From: Rhizophagus irregularis
Taxonomy: Eukaryota; Glomeromycota; Glomeromycetes; Glomerales; Glomeraceae
NCBI RefSeq assembly: GCF_026210795.1
Contig: NC_089434.1
Span: forward strand, 4,712,001-4,776,000
DNA length: 64,000 nt
Direction of reading: 5' to 3'
Part shown: positions 21,614 through 32,641 of the stretch, one piece after another
Position numbering within the stretch: position 1 is the stretch's first letter
Layout of the letters: each line of letters starts with the position of its first letter
Notes under the pieces: generated by a model
The model's input: the letters and a program-made list of their open reading frames with translations, nothing else
The model's database searches: none
What the model was told of the DNA's origin: nothing
Position numbers and translations under genes: made by a program

Positions 21614-23939
21614 TTCTTTTACCATGAATATGCGAAACTACATTTCATAATAAACAAATAAGAATATTTAACGCAGAAATGATATACTCTCAATTGGGTC
21701 AAAAATTATGTGGTCATGTGATGGCGATTTTGTCCAATCAAAGAATAAATTGGCTGAATCTTTTTTTCAATTTTTAGATACAGTTAATGATGCGTAAATA
21801 AAGATTTCGATACGTCGACGGTCGAACCGTGTTTTGTATCTAGACTAACGAATCAACTTGTCCTTACTTTATTGGATATGATATATTCCGTTATTACAAA
21901 ATTTTTTTTAAATTTGAAACGTTTTCTAACGTTTCTCTTTTTTCTTTTTTGTAGTTTTTGGATTTCGGGTTTAACTGCAATGAGCATTTGGTGTATTTTT
22001 TTATTTGATATTTTTGGATAATTAGATTATTAAACAGATTTTTTAACATAGATTTTAATATGGATACTAATATATCGAATAATATATCTTTTAATTAATA
22101 AATGATTAGCAAACAATTAATCTATTTAACAATGAATAACATAACCCTTTTTAGCAATAAAATAATCTAACGTTATATACAAATTTATTAGGATAATGTA
22201 GTGATTATACATAAAGTAAAAAACTATATAACTATTCTAATATTATTATAAACTTGTAAACCATTCGTCATTCCGCTATGGAACCCCACATGTGCACTGT
22301 TGGTTGACTAATCAGGTAAGCGACGTTTGAAATGCCCTGATGTCTATGCCTAGTAGGCCACAAGACCCACTGCACTGCAATTAAGCAAATGATTTTCGTG
22401 ACTTCCATGGTTGCCTGGATCCGTTGTAGACTAGTTCGGCTAATCTTCCATATCTGTAATAATATTTCGTTCCTTCTCATCCGTAATCATACTATTTGAT
22501 TCTTCAAGTCTTGATCTCATGAAGAAAATAGGTTTTATTAAAAAATGCCTGATATAGTTAATTTCTTGTTGGCAAAATCAGACTATCTTGAATTATACTA
22601 CTGGAAATAATGCTTTTTTCATATAATTCGCTTTAAATACAAAATATCAGTAAATTTTTAGAATTGTAAAATAGTATCAATACTAAAAAGATATATATAT
22701 ATATATATGTTTCTCTTCATTTTCTATAATATTATTTCGCTCCTCCTCTTTTGTAATAATGTTATTTCGTTCCCCCTCATTTGTAATAATGTTATTTCGT
22801 TCCTCCTCACAAGAGATGGAAAGTTGTGTTAACGAAGGTGAAGGTTCTTTCAGAAGTTTCGTTGATTCAAACTTTAAATGAAAGTGAATATCTTAATGCA
22901 TAAATTTCATAAACGCGCTCAGCTAACTTCTTATAAACACTTTTTTCTTGAGTTAACGATTTCTAAAAAATTTCTTTCACAAATCATGAATTTTGTAGAC
23001 TACAAAATTCTTTCAACAATATTGAACTCAGCGATACAAAATGATCGGCAATCTATAATCAATCTTGTCGGACATTTTTATATTAAATACTATTGCTTCT
23101 GAATGGTGTTTTCACAAGTTTGAAAACGTTTTGTTGTAATATAAATGCCCTAAAAATACATTAAAAAAAGGTGTTACATTACTTAGATATAGTTTTATAA
23201 AACTGGTAAAACTAAAACTGCCAAAAAAAAAAAAAAAATTATTTTCTTTTTTTTAAAAAATATTATTGTTAATCTAAGCAAGAATATACTGTATATTATA
23301 TAATAGTACAAAAAACTTTGTAAAATTTGCAAAATTCGCGAATAATTACCTGAAATATGAGCTGGAATGGTGACTTCCTCCAAAAGTAAACTCTTTAAAT
23401 TTCATAACAAACGAACAAAAATTTTTTTTTGTGGCATTCACGTTTGGCATTATTATTATAAGTATGACTTATGTAGGACAAAATCGGAGTTGAAATGACG
23501 TCATTCATATAAGAACTTGTGTTGAGTGGCGGATTGGCAATTAAATATAACATTAGTAAATAAAAATGCGTTTTTAAAGTATAAATTATTTCTGTCATAC
23601 TGTTTAGTATAAAGTTTATATTTATAAATTACAGTATAAATAAGCGTTTTTTATAATAATTATCCTGCAATTTCTACAAAAAATTTCATATACAGTATAT
23701 AAATTCTGATCCAGAGAAATTTGACCATCAAAGTAAACAGTAATTGTTTATTTTGGGTACCGACAATTTATATACAAATTTTTATATCAAATAATTTTAT
23801 CTGTTTAAATATCCATCTGTTGCTTTTTTGTCTCATCTCAAGCTCAAAATATATCTCTCCAAGATATATCACCTCAAGATATATCATTCCTTATATAATG
23901 AAAGTAACAAATCAAAAATTTTTGAAAGTTATGAATTAC
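21614..23939. other. Gene-poor AT-rich stretch
   Basis: About 22000-22230 resembles about 31360-31390 and 31600-31700 (shared TTGGATAATTAGATTA and ATGAATAACATAAC words), a dispersed repeat. A 70-codon minus frame at 22268-22480 and a 74-codon plus frame at 22878-23102 show nothing recognisable. Confidence 0.45.
22718..22812. repeat. Minisatellite, about 32-bp unit
   Basis: Three tandem copies of a unit containing GTTATTTCGTTCC, CCTC and TTGTAATAAT; a diverged fourth copy lies near 22455. The pyrimidine-rich motif is part of each copy. Confidence 0.75.
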
Positions 23940-24050
23940 TTTTTCGTCTCATCTCAAAACATATCATTGCGAGATATACAGTATATCGTCTCATCTCAAA
24001 ACATATCATCGCGAGATATACAGTATATTGCCTCATCTCAAAACATATAA
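23940..24050. repeat. Minisatellite, 42-bp unit
   Basis: Two and a half copies of a unit containing CTCATCTCAAAACATATCAT and GCGAGATATACAGTATAT. Because 42 is a multiple of three, open frames persist through it on the plus strand; these are probably by-products. Related degenerate AAGATATATCA words precede it from 23850. Confidence 0.8.
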
Positions 24051-24189
24051 TGAAACATAATGAACGCAATATTGCAATTTAGCAGTTAGAAGAAAAAAAT
24101 CATAAACGCTCAATTTATTATTTTAAACATTTTTTACATTTTTTAATATTATCAATACTTACTTTCTCACTCTCAACTATTATACTCAT

Positions 24190-24453
24190 ATGCCAAAAAA
24201 TAGGCAAAGGTTAACGGTATCGTGCAACTTTTACAACATTTTGCCAGAAAATAAAAGCAAAATGTTCTGGCGAACCCAGTCTGTACAAAATGCCAAAAAC
24301 GTGACAAGGAATGCATTTTTGATAATCAAAAAAAGCAGGATCAAGAGGACTGAAAAAGTTGAAAAAGTAAAAAGAAGCTTTACCATTGATTTTAATTTGA
24401 AAAATGGAATAAACATATTATTGATGAATAGTAATTATATATTTAGCATATAA
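24190..24453 (+). pseudogene. Zn(II)2Cys6 transcription-factor fragment, frameshifted
   Basis: The start reads MPKNRQRLTVSCNF, the normal beginning of a fungal Zn2Cys6 DNA-binding domain. The remaining cysteines lie in other frames: AKCSGEPS near 24265, then CTKCQKRDKECIFDNQKK from about 24285 to 24340. Combined, these give the six-cysteine order of the domain, but at least two indels split it, and the fourth position after SCNF is Tyr instead of Cys. A later frame (RSFTIDFNLKNG) may be the following linker. It cannot make a working domain as it stands; a sequencing error is a less likely explanation given two separate shifts. Confidence 0.6.
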
Positions 24454-25288
24454 TCTAAATATTGTAATGTTTTTAATATAATTATAAATACATGTGGTAA
24501 AATTTGGGCTTGAATTTGATTTTAATCTTCTGAAAAAATGGATCAAATCATATAGTAAATTTGGTACAGGAGTGTGATCCATTATTAATAAATGCAAAAC
24601 TTTAATTAAATTTCAAAATTTAAAAATTCTTTGTCTTTTTCAAATTCCGTATAATTAGTTTGGACCCACATTATGAATTTTTAAGAGATGTGTTCAAATA
24701 TATATATGTATATAGATTTTTTGAGATAACCTATACCAGACAATTGGACATTTGTGATACGAATAGTCTCACAAAAAAGTGTATTCCAAAAACAATCTAT
24801 AAGATTTTGGCCATTCACAGTCAAATAATAATCTAAAAATGCATGTGATTAAAATGCGCATATAATATTTAATAGTTAAAAGTTTTAGTATATTCATATA
24901 GTGATAACAATATAAGTTATAATCAAATGCTTGGCTATTTACCGAAGTAGCTATCACGTTTAATTTTTATCTTTTACATACAAAAAACAATATATGCGCG
25001 TTATGTTTTCACCATATCAGCGAATGGTTAAATGACAATAGAAAATTGTAAGGTTAAAAGTGTTTATATTATATTACAAAATTTATTTATTTTTATTTTT
25101 AAAAAAAAATGAATACATGAAATGAAAAATAGTTAATAATATATAAGAAAATTCTTGTTTTTTGTAAAATGACGTGGCATTTTTCTTGATGTATTGGTGA
25201 GAAACGACGTGGAATTTTTCCTCTTCTCCATAATACTTTTCATACAAACGAAGTTGTTCTTGGTGATTATAATCAGGAATTCAGGATA
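24454..25288. other. AT-rich, no gene seen
   Basis: No protein-like frame was recognised in either strand. Confidence 0.5.
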
Positions 25289-25462
25289 CGAATATAAAGT
25301 ATTTTTCCTGATGCATTGGCACAGGAAATAAAGTATTTTTCCTGATGTATTGGCACAGGAAATAAAGTATTTTTCCTGATGTATTGGCACAGGAAATAAA
25401 GTATTTTTCCTGATGCATTGACACAGGAAATAAAGTATTTTTCCTGATGCATTGACAGGAAA
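25289..25462. repeat. Minisatellite, 34-bp unit with palindromic core
   Basis: Five tandem copies. Each contains CAGGAAATAAAGTATTTTTC followed by CTGATG(C/T)ATTG. The core is an imperfect palindrome (CAGGAAATA / TATTTTTCCTG), so each unit can fold. As 34 is not a multiple of three, all three minus-strand frames are open through the array; the apparent minus-strand proteins here are repeat artefacts. Confidence 0.9.
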
Positions 25463-25650
25463 CACATATCAAATGAATTATTATTGATTGGACAGGTTTT
25501 GAGCATAAAGACTGTCCAAAATCTGCCCAAAACTTGTCCAAAACGGTTCAACCGCCTCTCCTCAAGATCACTCTTCCACGCGTGATATGATCTTAAAATT
25601 AACATATTTCCTATAACTAATCCACCTGGAGGCTCTATCACGCCAAGAAA
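25463..25650. other. Moderate-GC flank of the minisatellite
   Basis: It contains GTCCAAAA-type direct words (CTGTCCAAAATCTG, CTTGTCCAAAACGG) and GGAGGCTCTATCACGCC. It may belong to a dispersed repeat; no gene was recognised. Confidence 0.3.
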
Positions 25651-25930
25651 TATAATATAAAAATATAAAATAAATAAAATAAATAAAAGTAAAAAAATAA
25701 AAGAAAAATAAAAAATATAAAATAAAGAAAAAAATATATATATAAGGAAAGAAAATATATAAAGAAAATAAAAGTAGAAATATAAAGAATTAAAAGAACG
25801 TGTAAAATATTATAGAGATAATATATTCATTAAACTATAAATAGTAATATAAAATAAATAATTAAAAAAAATAAAAGATAAAATAAAATAAAATAATAAA
25901 AAAATATAAAGAACTAAGAATAAAACGTAT
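25651..25930. repeat. A-rich purine low-complexity tract
   Basis: Nearly pure A/T/G on the plus strand, dominated by AAATAAAATA-like words. Simple sequence; no coding potential. Confidence 0.85.
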
Positions 25931-28900
25931 AAAATTTAAAATATGTAAATAGTGGCGACAGATCGGATGATGGATGAGGCGAATGATAATAATTATAAGT
26001 AATAAGATATATGATATATGATATTGATATTATTTGTATAATTGAGATAATATTTGATATTTGATAATATATAATGGAGTTATATGAGAAAGTTATTGTG
26101 TGATATAATTTTTTTTTGTAAAAAATAAAGAAAAGATCTAGAGGAAATTTCAGAGCTTTTTTATAAGAAAATATTTGGTATTCACATTTACGAATAACAA
26201 TATTTGTAATCTATGAATGAACAAAAATATTATTACTAAAAATAAATGACACATTAACAATAACTTTATTATTAATCATAAATTTGTTCTAGACATTGAA
26301 ATTCCGAAAAAGAATAATAAATAAACTATTTATGTTTAGTTGTGACAAAGAATGATTTTACGAATTTCTACAACGAATTTCTCACACAAAATTAATATTG
26401 TTGTAACCGTGAACCTCCGCGAACTTCATGCAAATAGGCGTTTCATCTATCAAGTAAATATTGTAACCTTATTAGTAACAATAATTATCTTTATTCTACC
26501 AGTTGAAATGTTGAATTTAAATTATCTAAAATAATGTACTTTTAATCTATTAATTTTAGAATTCAATTATTACCGCGTCGTAATTTGTTCAAATTAATTT
26601 ATAAAAATAAATAATATATTACAGTTGGAATATGTTCTTCCATGTGAACACGTTCAATGATAAAATTTTAATCAAATGAGTCATGAAAATTTTATTATAA
26701 AGAACGCTTCAACTTTAGTGATCGTCTATCGATTCTGTCGATGTGTCACAATAGATTGCCATATATGGTTTGGTTTGTAATGCCGAAGATTTATCAAAGC
26801 CATCGTGATGTGAAATATTTCTTCCAGTTTAGGATTATACTTTAATAATATTTGTTACATCAATAAAACTTAATCAGGAATCATTTATTGAAATTTTCAC
26901 ACAAATAAGCCTTTTTCACAGATAGGGAAAATCATTGGTGTAATATCCGATCCAAGTATTAACAGTAAATCAGAAATTTGTTATTGTTTCCCATTTTGGC
27001 AATTACATATTTTTTACAATACGAAGTTCAATGTAAAGTATATTTTTATTATTAAAAAGAAAAACACTCAAATTGTATGTAGAAAATGTTTAAAGGAGCA
27101 ATATGCACTATTTATCGAAAGTTATAATGTAAATATTCGTGCAATTTCTTATATATATTTTTCGGTACAAAAAAAAAAAAAAAAAAGAATTAAAAGCTCA
27201 TTAAAAAAAATATTACGAAATTTTATATGATTTTCTCATCTTGTTTTACATTTATGGCAAATAGATTGATAAAATCCTAATTGTGGATACAAATCGGGAC
27301 ACGTAACATCCGATCGATAAACAATAAAATGGAACTTTTTCAGTTTAATGAAATTCTGTAAAAGGAATAAAGATAGGGATAAAAAATATCCCTTGTTTGT
27401 TTTTTTCTTGTGTCATTGTTCGTTATCAAATATTTGTCAGTACAAACCATATGAAAAAAAAAATGTATCTATCATATAATTTTACAATTTTTATGTTATG
27501 AAATCTATACAGAAGATGCGGTAATTGCTTTTTATAATCGTTTCGATATCGGGAATTTTGCCACATTTAACAAGAAATAAAGCCACAATTGCAAAATTGC
27601 AATATTTCTTTCAAGAGCAACATCAAAAAATTAGTTGACCTTTTGTACGACATTCATTTTTCTGCGCAATTAACTTATCTTTATAAGAAAAAGGAGGAGT
27701 GGATAGTACATATTTTTTGACGGAATTAATTTAACCGAAAAGGTTTTAACAAAAGTGAAAAAGTTAATTTTTAACATTTAACATAAAAAGAAATGTAATT
27801 CTAAAAGTAATTGTTAATTATGCAGTGACACGATATCAATAACGTAAGTAACGTAATGCAAAAATTCGACTAATCATTATGCTTGATATACTGATATGTA
27901 CACAAGATCTAGGTTATATTTAGTTTATAGTTTCTATCATAATATAACTTCTTTTAGAATTACAATTTCGCAATGATACTATTCGAATAATCTAGAAAAA
28001 TCATTTAAAATCATCGTATCACTAAAAATTTTTTTAAAAAATTAAGAACGTTATTATGATTTTAGATGGGAAGGATAATTCATAATTTTGGATTCGCTAT
28101 TCAATCCCCCAAGAAGCTCTAAATACGTATAAATTAATTTTCGATAAATCTGGGATAAAATTAATACTTGCGATCTATTGGTTGACGATCACGTGAGTGA
28201 ACAGAAACATCGCGTGACCACAAATTTTCATATTGCATAGAATTGTCCGACAAATTACTGCTTCGTCAGACTTTCGCATTTAACGTTGATTTACGTGAAA
28301 TTACAGTTTCAAAATGAATATAAGAGGATGATCCGCTAATATAACTGTAGCGTGTGTTTTAAGTCAATAAAGCATATCAATTATTGGAGGAAAAAAAGCG
28401 ACACTAAAGATGATCCAATTTGATAAAAATACAAGAATCGCGTTTACAAATTCAAAATTGGATACACCATCAACAATGGACATGGATTGGTATCTAAATA
28501 GGATTGTTCATATTCACAACTGTTAAATCCAACTCAAATAATTTAAATATGGATTGGATCGAAAATTCGAAATTCAACCCAATTAATTAATTATTATTAT
28601 TCATATATTTTGATAGTAATTAACGCAAAAAGTAGCTTTCATTCAAAGAATAAACTGAATTTTGTTCTTTATTTTATAATTCAAATATTTATCATTTTAA
28701 GAAAAGCTTCAAACAACAATTAGGATCTTATATGTACTTTGGAAATGAATCACTATAATGATGACGCGAAATTGATTTTGAAATTGAGAACAAGGAAAAT
28801 TTTATGATGAATATTATAATGAATATTATCTTGTTTAGAGAATTTTATTTAAATTATTTCACCAATTCTGCCGAAAACTTGACATATCTTAACGAATATA

Positions 28901-30921
28901 AAGGCCACTTTATTAGGATTAAAAGATGATATCATTAGATAGACAATCACGTAAGGTTAACGAGCCACATTCTTTTTTTTCAGGCATAGACACAATAGCC
29001 TAAGTCATGGAATCTACTATTTTAGTTATTTTAGTTAAAATTGTTAATTGCATATAAAGAATCAGGCATATTTTCTCTTTTTTCTAAAACTAACCAGCTT
29101 TGTAACAAAAACTTCGATCGTGATCGCTATAGTATCATTATCATCAAAGATTTTGAGGAAACATTAGATTGAAATAAAATAAAAATAATATTTGCTTAAC
29201 TGTTAAAGATTCTCAAAATATAAAGTATTTTACCTCTTTTTTTTAACATGAAATCCTCTTAAAATCAATGTTCAGTAACGTTCAACATAATTCTATGCAA
29301 TATTTGAATCGTATAGTTAAACATAAATATTATATAATATTAAGTAAAATAAACTTATTATTGAACATTCTAAACTAATATCATAGAGGCAATATCATCT
29401 CTAAAATTTTTAAAATTTTGATTATTTTAGTAAAAAAGAAAAAATTCTATATAATAAAAAATTTTTATACATTATATCTACCTTAAATTTTCTCTCTTAA
29501 TAGGTTAAGAAACACATTTTAATAGTATTTACAGCGTAATTCTAGAAAATTGTGTGATCTGTATTCTAAAATCTAAACTGTAATGTCTAAGTTAAACAAC
29601 AAATTTATTACAATAAAAGACTTTGTGCTAATAGATTATCAATATCTGGATATTATTTTGATCGGCGGCTTAGAGATCAGTGTTGCTTCACGTGATCATA
29701 TATTGGGACGGTTTAATTTGTGAAATCTACTTTTAAAAAAGCGAGGCGTTGTTTCATCACGCCTTTTGTGCTTTGCTCAGTTGAATGAACTCACTTTGAT
29801 CAAAGATTACCCACATGAATATTAGTGATCATGGAAATAACAACTATTTGATTTACAGTTTTACCGTTTTACTGGTACGCCTTATAACTACTGGTTACTT
29901 ACTTTTTTATTCAAATTTTATTGATTTTATATAATGGTTTGTAGAACAATAAATTCCCTATTTGATATTCGTCTTTGGATCCTAAAAGACTTATAATATT
30001 GCCTGGAAATTCATAAAGGAGCTTGGCAAAATCACCCAGAGTCGAACACTCCTTTAGATCTTTTGATTTAATGATTAAAGACTTAATTCATATATTTTAT
30101 TCTTATCTTAAACACTTTTAGTTGTATGTGTTCAGAGAGCATAAAATGCCGTTGCACATTCAGCTGCAACTTCTAAGCAGAAAATTGAACTAATAGTTAT
30201 CAGCCGATATCAGGATGGGTTACGACTTTTTCCTTGACGTCTTATTCTCCGATGAATGTAAAAGTTCATTCTTCTTAATTACAAATTCTTCGCGCTCACC
30301 TGCTACCCGAAAAGAGCCTGTTCTATTTCTGGAGGAGCTGAAGTATAGCAAGAGTATTATCAATCTTCTCGTTTCACTAGGAACAAAACGATGATAAACA
30401 TTGACTTAAGTGCAACCGCTTTCTATGAAGGTGGTCCACTTGTCCAAATTGTTAAAAAATATTGGAACTTAGATCTCCTTACGATCTACGTAGGGGCCTT
30501 TCTGAAAGGGACATCAAATGGTTGAGAAAACAATCAAAAACCTTAAAATAAAAGTTAAACATAGAAATGAAGCCCGAACTAGTTACAAGATTGAAAATTA
30601 ACACAAACTCCCGCATCTTCGAAAAGTTGCTAATAAATATTATTGTAGAGTTGATATTCCCATAATTTGGGGAGATCCTTTGCATCAAATAATTATAAAT
30701 AAACATTTGTATATAGTGTTACGATACAAAAAGGTAGAATATTTTTTACCAACATTACCTACTGAATATTTCAGGTACAAAAGCTGACGATTTGCAAAAA
30801 TTGCATTTGTTGTGATAGGGTTCGCCAAAAGCAATAGAGTAAAAAGCCTTAAGTCAACGTCGACAAAAATGCGTGGATCATATATTGCAGAGATAAGAGA
30901 AATTTGTAGGTTTACGTATCA
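25931..30921. other. Five kilobases without a recognisable gene
   Basis: Mostly AT-rich single-copy-looking sequence. Some less AT-rich islands (about 29640-29800 and 30120-30500) might be decayed coding DNA but no frame could be followed. A 75-codon minus frame at 30479-30706 is unremarkable. A tRNA-like word at 30045 was examined and rejected. Confidence 0.45.
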
Positions 30922-31083
30922 ATGTATTTGCCGAGTAACATAAAAAAATATATTGGATTGCGTGAAGCTTGGATGAGAAAGTCATTTGAACATGAAGTGG
31001 GATTAATAATGTATGCTTACGATTCATCTAAAGAATGGAAAGAACGCGATTTATTCGCTGCGACCCTAATCGCTTGCCACTAA
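30922..31083 (+). CDS. Small ORF or exon, 53 aa, unrecognised
   Basis: ATG at 30922 opens MYLPSNIKKYIGLREAWMRK, then FEHEVGLIMYAYDSSKEWKE and ends with TLIACH at TAA 31083. The balanced amino-acid use and local rise in G+C suggest real or recently real coding DNA rather than chance. No splice partner or domain was identified. Confidence 0.25.
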   Translation: MYLPSNIKKYIGLREAWMRKSFEHEVGLIMYAYDSSKEWKERDLFAATLIACH

Positions 31084-31399
31084 TACATGATGACAGACAT
31101 ATACTTTGTGTTTATAGTATTGTAAAATAGACGCGAGGTATCCAGATAGATATGGAACCTTATATGGGATAATAATGACGGTAATACGTAATTAACATAT
31201 TTATAATATAAAATTCATTTCGTATTTATCAATTATGTTTAGCTTAGTTGGACTTCAGATACATAAAATCGTTGATTGGATCAAAGATTTTAATGTTCAT
31301 AATTTTGGTGAATTTAAGCGAAATTTATAGATTTCAATTTTTTTACTCAAAAAAAAAAAATATTACTTTTTATTTGGATAATTAGATTAATTAACACAG

Positions 31400-31877
31400 A
31401 TTTGAATATAGATACACTCTTTATCGTCATGATGAAATAGTACGCCTTAAACAAGATCCCGACGTTATTAATTTTAATGTATTATTAACTAAGATGTGGG
31501 AGTCTAATGAAATGAATGAATTTTTTACAAAATTATAGCAATTGAGGGAAATCGGTTTAAATTGAGATATCAACAATTGTCGAATAATGTATCTTTTTAA
31601 TTTTAAAATAATAAATAATGAATAAAAACAATCATGAATAACATAACACTTTTTATCAATAAATAATCTAACGCTATATAACTAACTATAAGATAATTAT
31701 CGTTTGTTACTATAAAATTAACCTTATTTAACCACATCGACAACCCCGATGTTTATCATGTCACCTTTTCATCCCCCAAAAAATTTCCCGATCATGACAT
31801 TAGTTAAAGATCGTTTATATGAATGCGTACAATTTGATAATAGTTTTAAACAACTATTACCATTTTACCTAATATAA
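31400..31877 (+). pseudogene. Coding-like remnants
   Basis: One frame reads TLYRHDEIVRLKQDPDVINF and LTKMWESNEMNEFFTKL up to a stop at about 31538. Separately, 31749-31877 is a 42-codon frame (MFIMSPFHPPKNFPIMTLVK, then DRLYECVQF). They sit inside a dispersed AT-rich repeat shared with about 22.0-22.2 kb. Possibly exons of one decayed gene. Family not recognised. Confidence 0.25.
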
Positions 31878-32223
31878 AAACATAATAATATTAATAAATC
31901 AAATAATACATCTATTTAAATAATAAATAATTACCAATTCAAACAGTCGCGCCCCCCTGTTTAGTGCCGCCACTTATTAGTAGCTAAAAGATAAAAATAT
32001 AGGGACCTTTCAAATACCTGGTGTATCTCCTAATGATTTAAACATTAAATTTGATGAAAAAAGCTACATCATCATCATAACAATCTATAAATGGCGCTAG
32101 AGTATTGAATTGATATTGTGCATGTTAAGAGATAAGCACCTGTCACAGCACTTCTTGTTGCCTTCTTAGTATGTTCTTGCTGCCTACTTAGTATGTTTAC
32201 CCATATTACTGAAGCAAACTTGT

Positions 32224-32574
32224 TCAAAGATTGAGTATAAAAAAATAAATATGCATTGATGTCATTCTTGAAAGTATTTGTTCGTATAATTGAAATTCAG
32301 CGGTAACACTATTTGACCCAAATGATAGATGATGTAGTTCAAGTTGTGAAGCAATTTCTATAATAAATTTAAAAGGCAATTTAGAAATTAAAACAATTAC
32401 TACTAATGAACATAGTTGTCCTGAAAAATCTGCGGGCACAAGTATTAAAAAATTTTTGATATACCCTTCGTCCAGTGTTTCTTCTTGAAATCTCTGTTTC
32501 TTTTGTTTGTTTGACTTTTGACTTGATGGGCGACAATTTGCTAGTCGACTTATTGATCTTGTCATTTGGTTCAT
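32224..32574 (-). CDS. Unrecognised 116-aa ORF
   Basis: The frame starts MNQMTRSISRLANCRPSS, has a Lys/Gln-rich part (SQKSNKQKKQRFQEE) and a hydrophobic C-terminal half (SGQLCSLVVIVLISKLPF) that might be a membrane segment. An overlapping 86-aa frame (32381-32641) competes with it. A 116-codon frame is rather long for chance at this base composition, but no homology is apparent. Confidence 0.2.
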   Translation of the reverse strand: MNQMTRSISRLANCRPSSQKSNKQKKQRFQEETLDEGYIKNFLILVPADFSGQLCSLVVIVLISKLPFKFIIEIASQLELHHLSFGSNSVTAEFQLYEQILSRMTSMHIYFFILNL

Positions 32575-32641
32575 TCGGATTACATTCTTCCGTTCTGTCT
32601 TGTTGACGCTTAGTTAAAGTAATCCACAAATAATACAACAA

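Noticed and set aside
23820-24050. Regularly spaced repeats that might suggest a CRISPR array
   Set aside because: Units are contiguous without unique spacers, and the genes are eukaryotic with spliceosomal introns.
25133-25641. Three overlapping minus-strand frames of 86-122 codons with repeated HQEKYFISC-like units
   Set aside because: They are the three readings of one 34-bp minisatellite and have no independent coding signal.
30040-30065. AGAGTCGAACACTCC resembles a tRNA T-arm on the minus strand
   Set aside because: The stem would be only four pairs around a five-base loop, and no D-arm, anticodon arm or acceptor stem lies in register.
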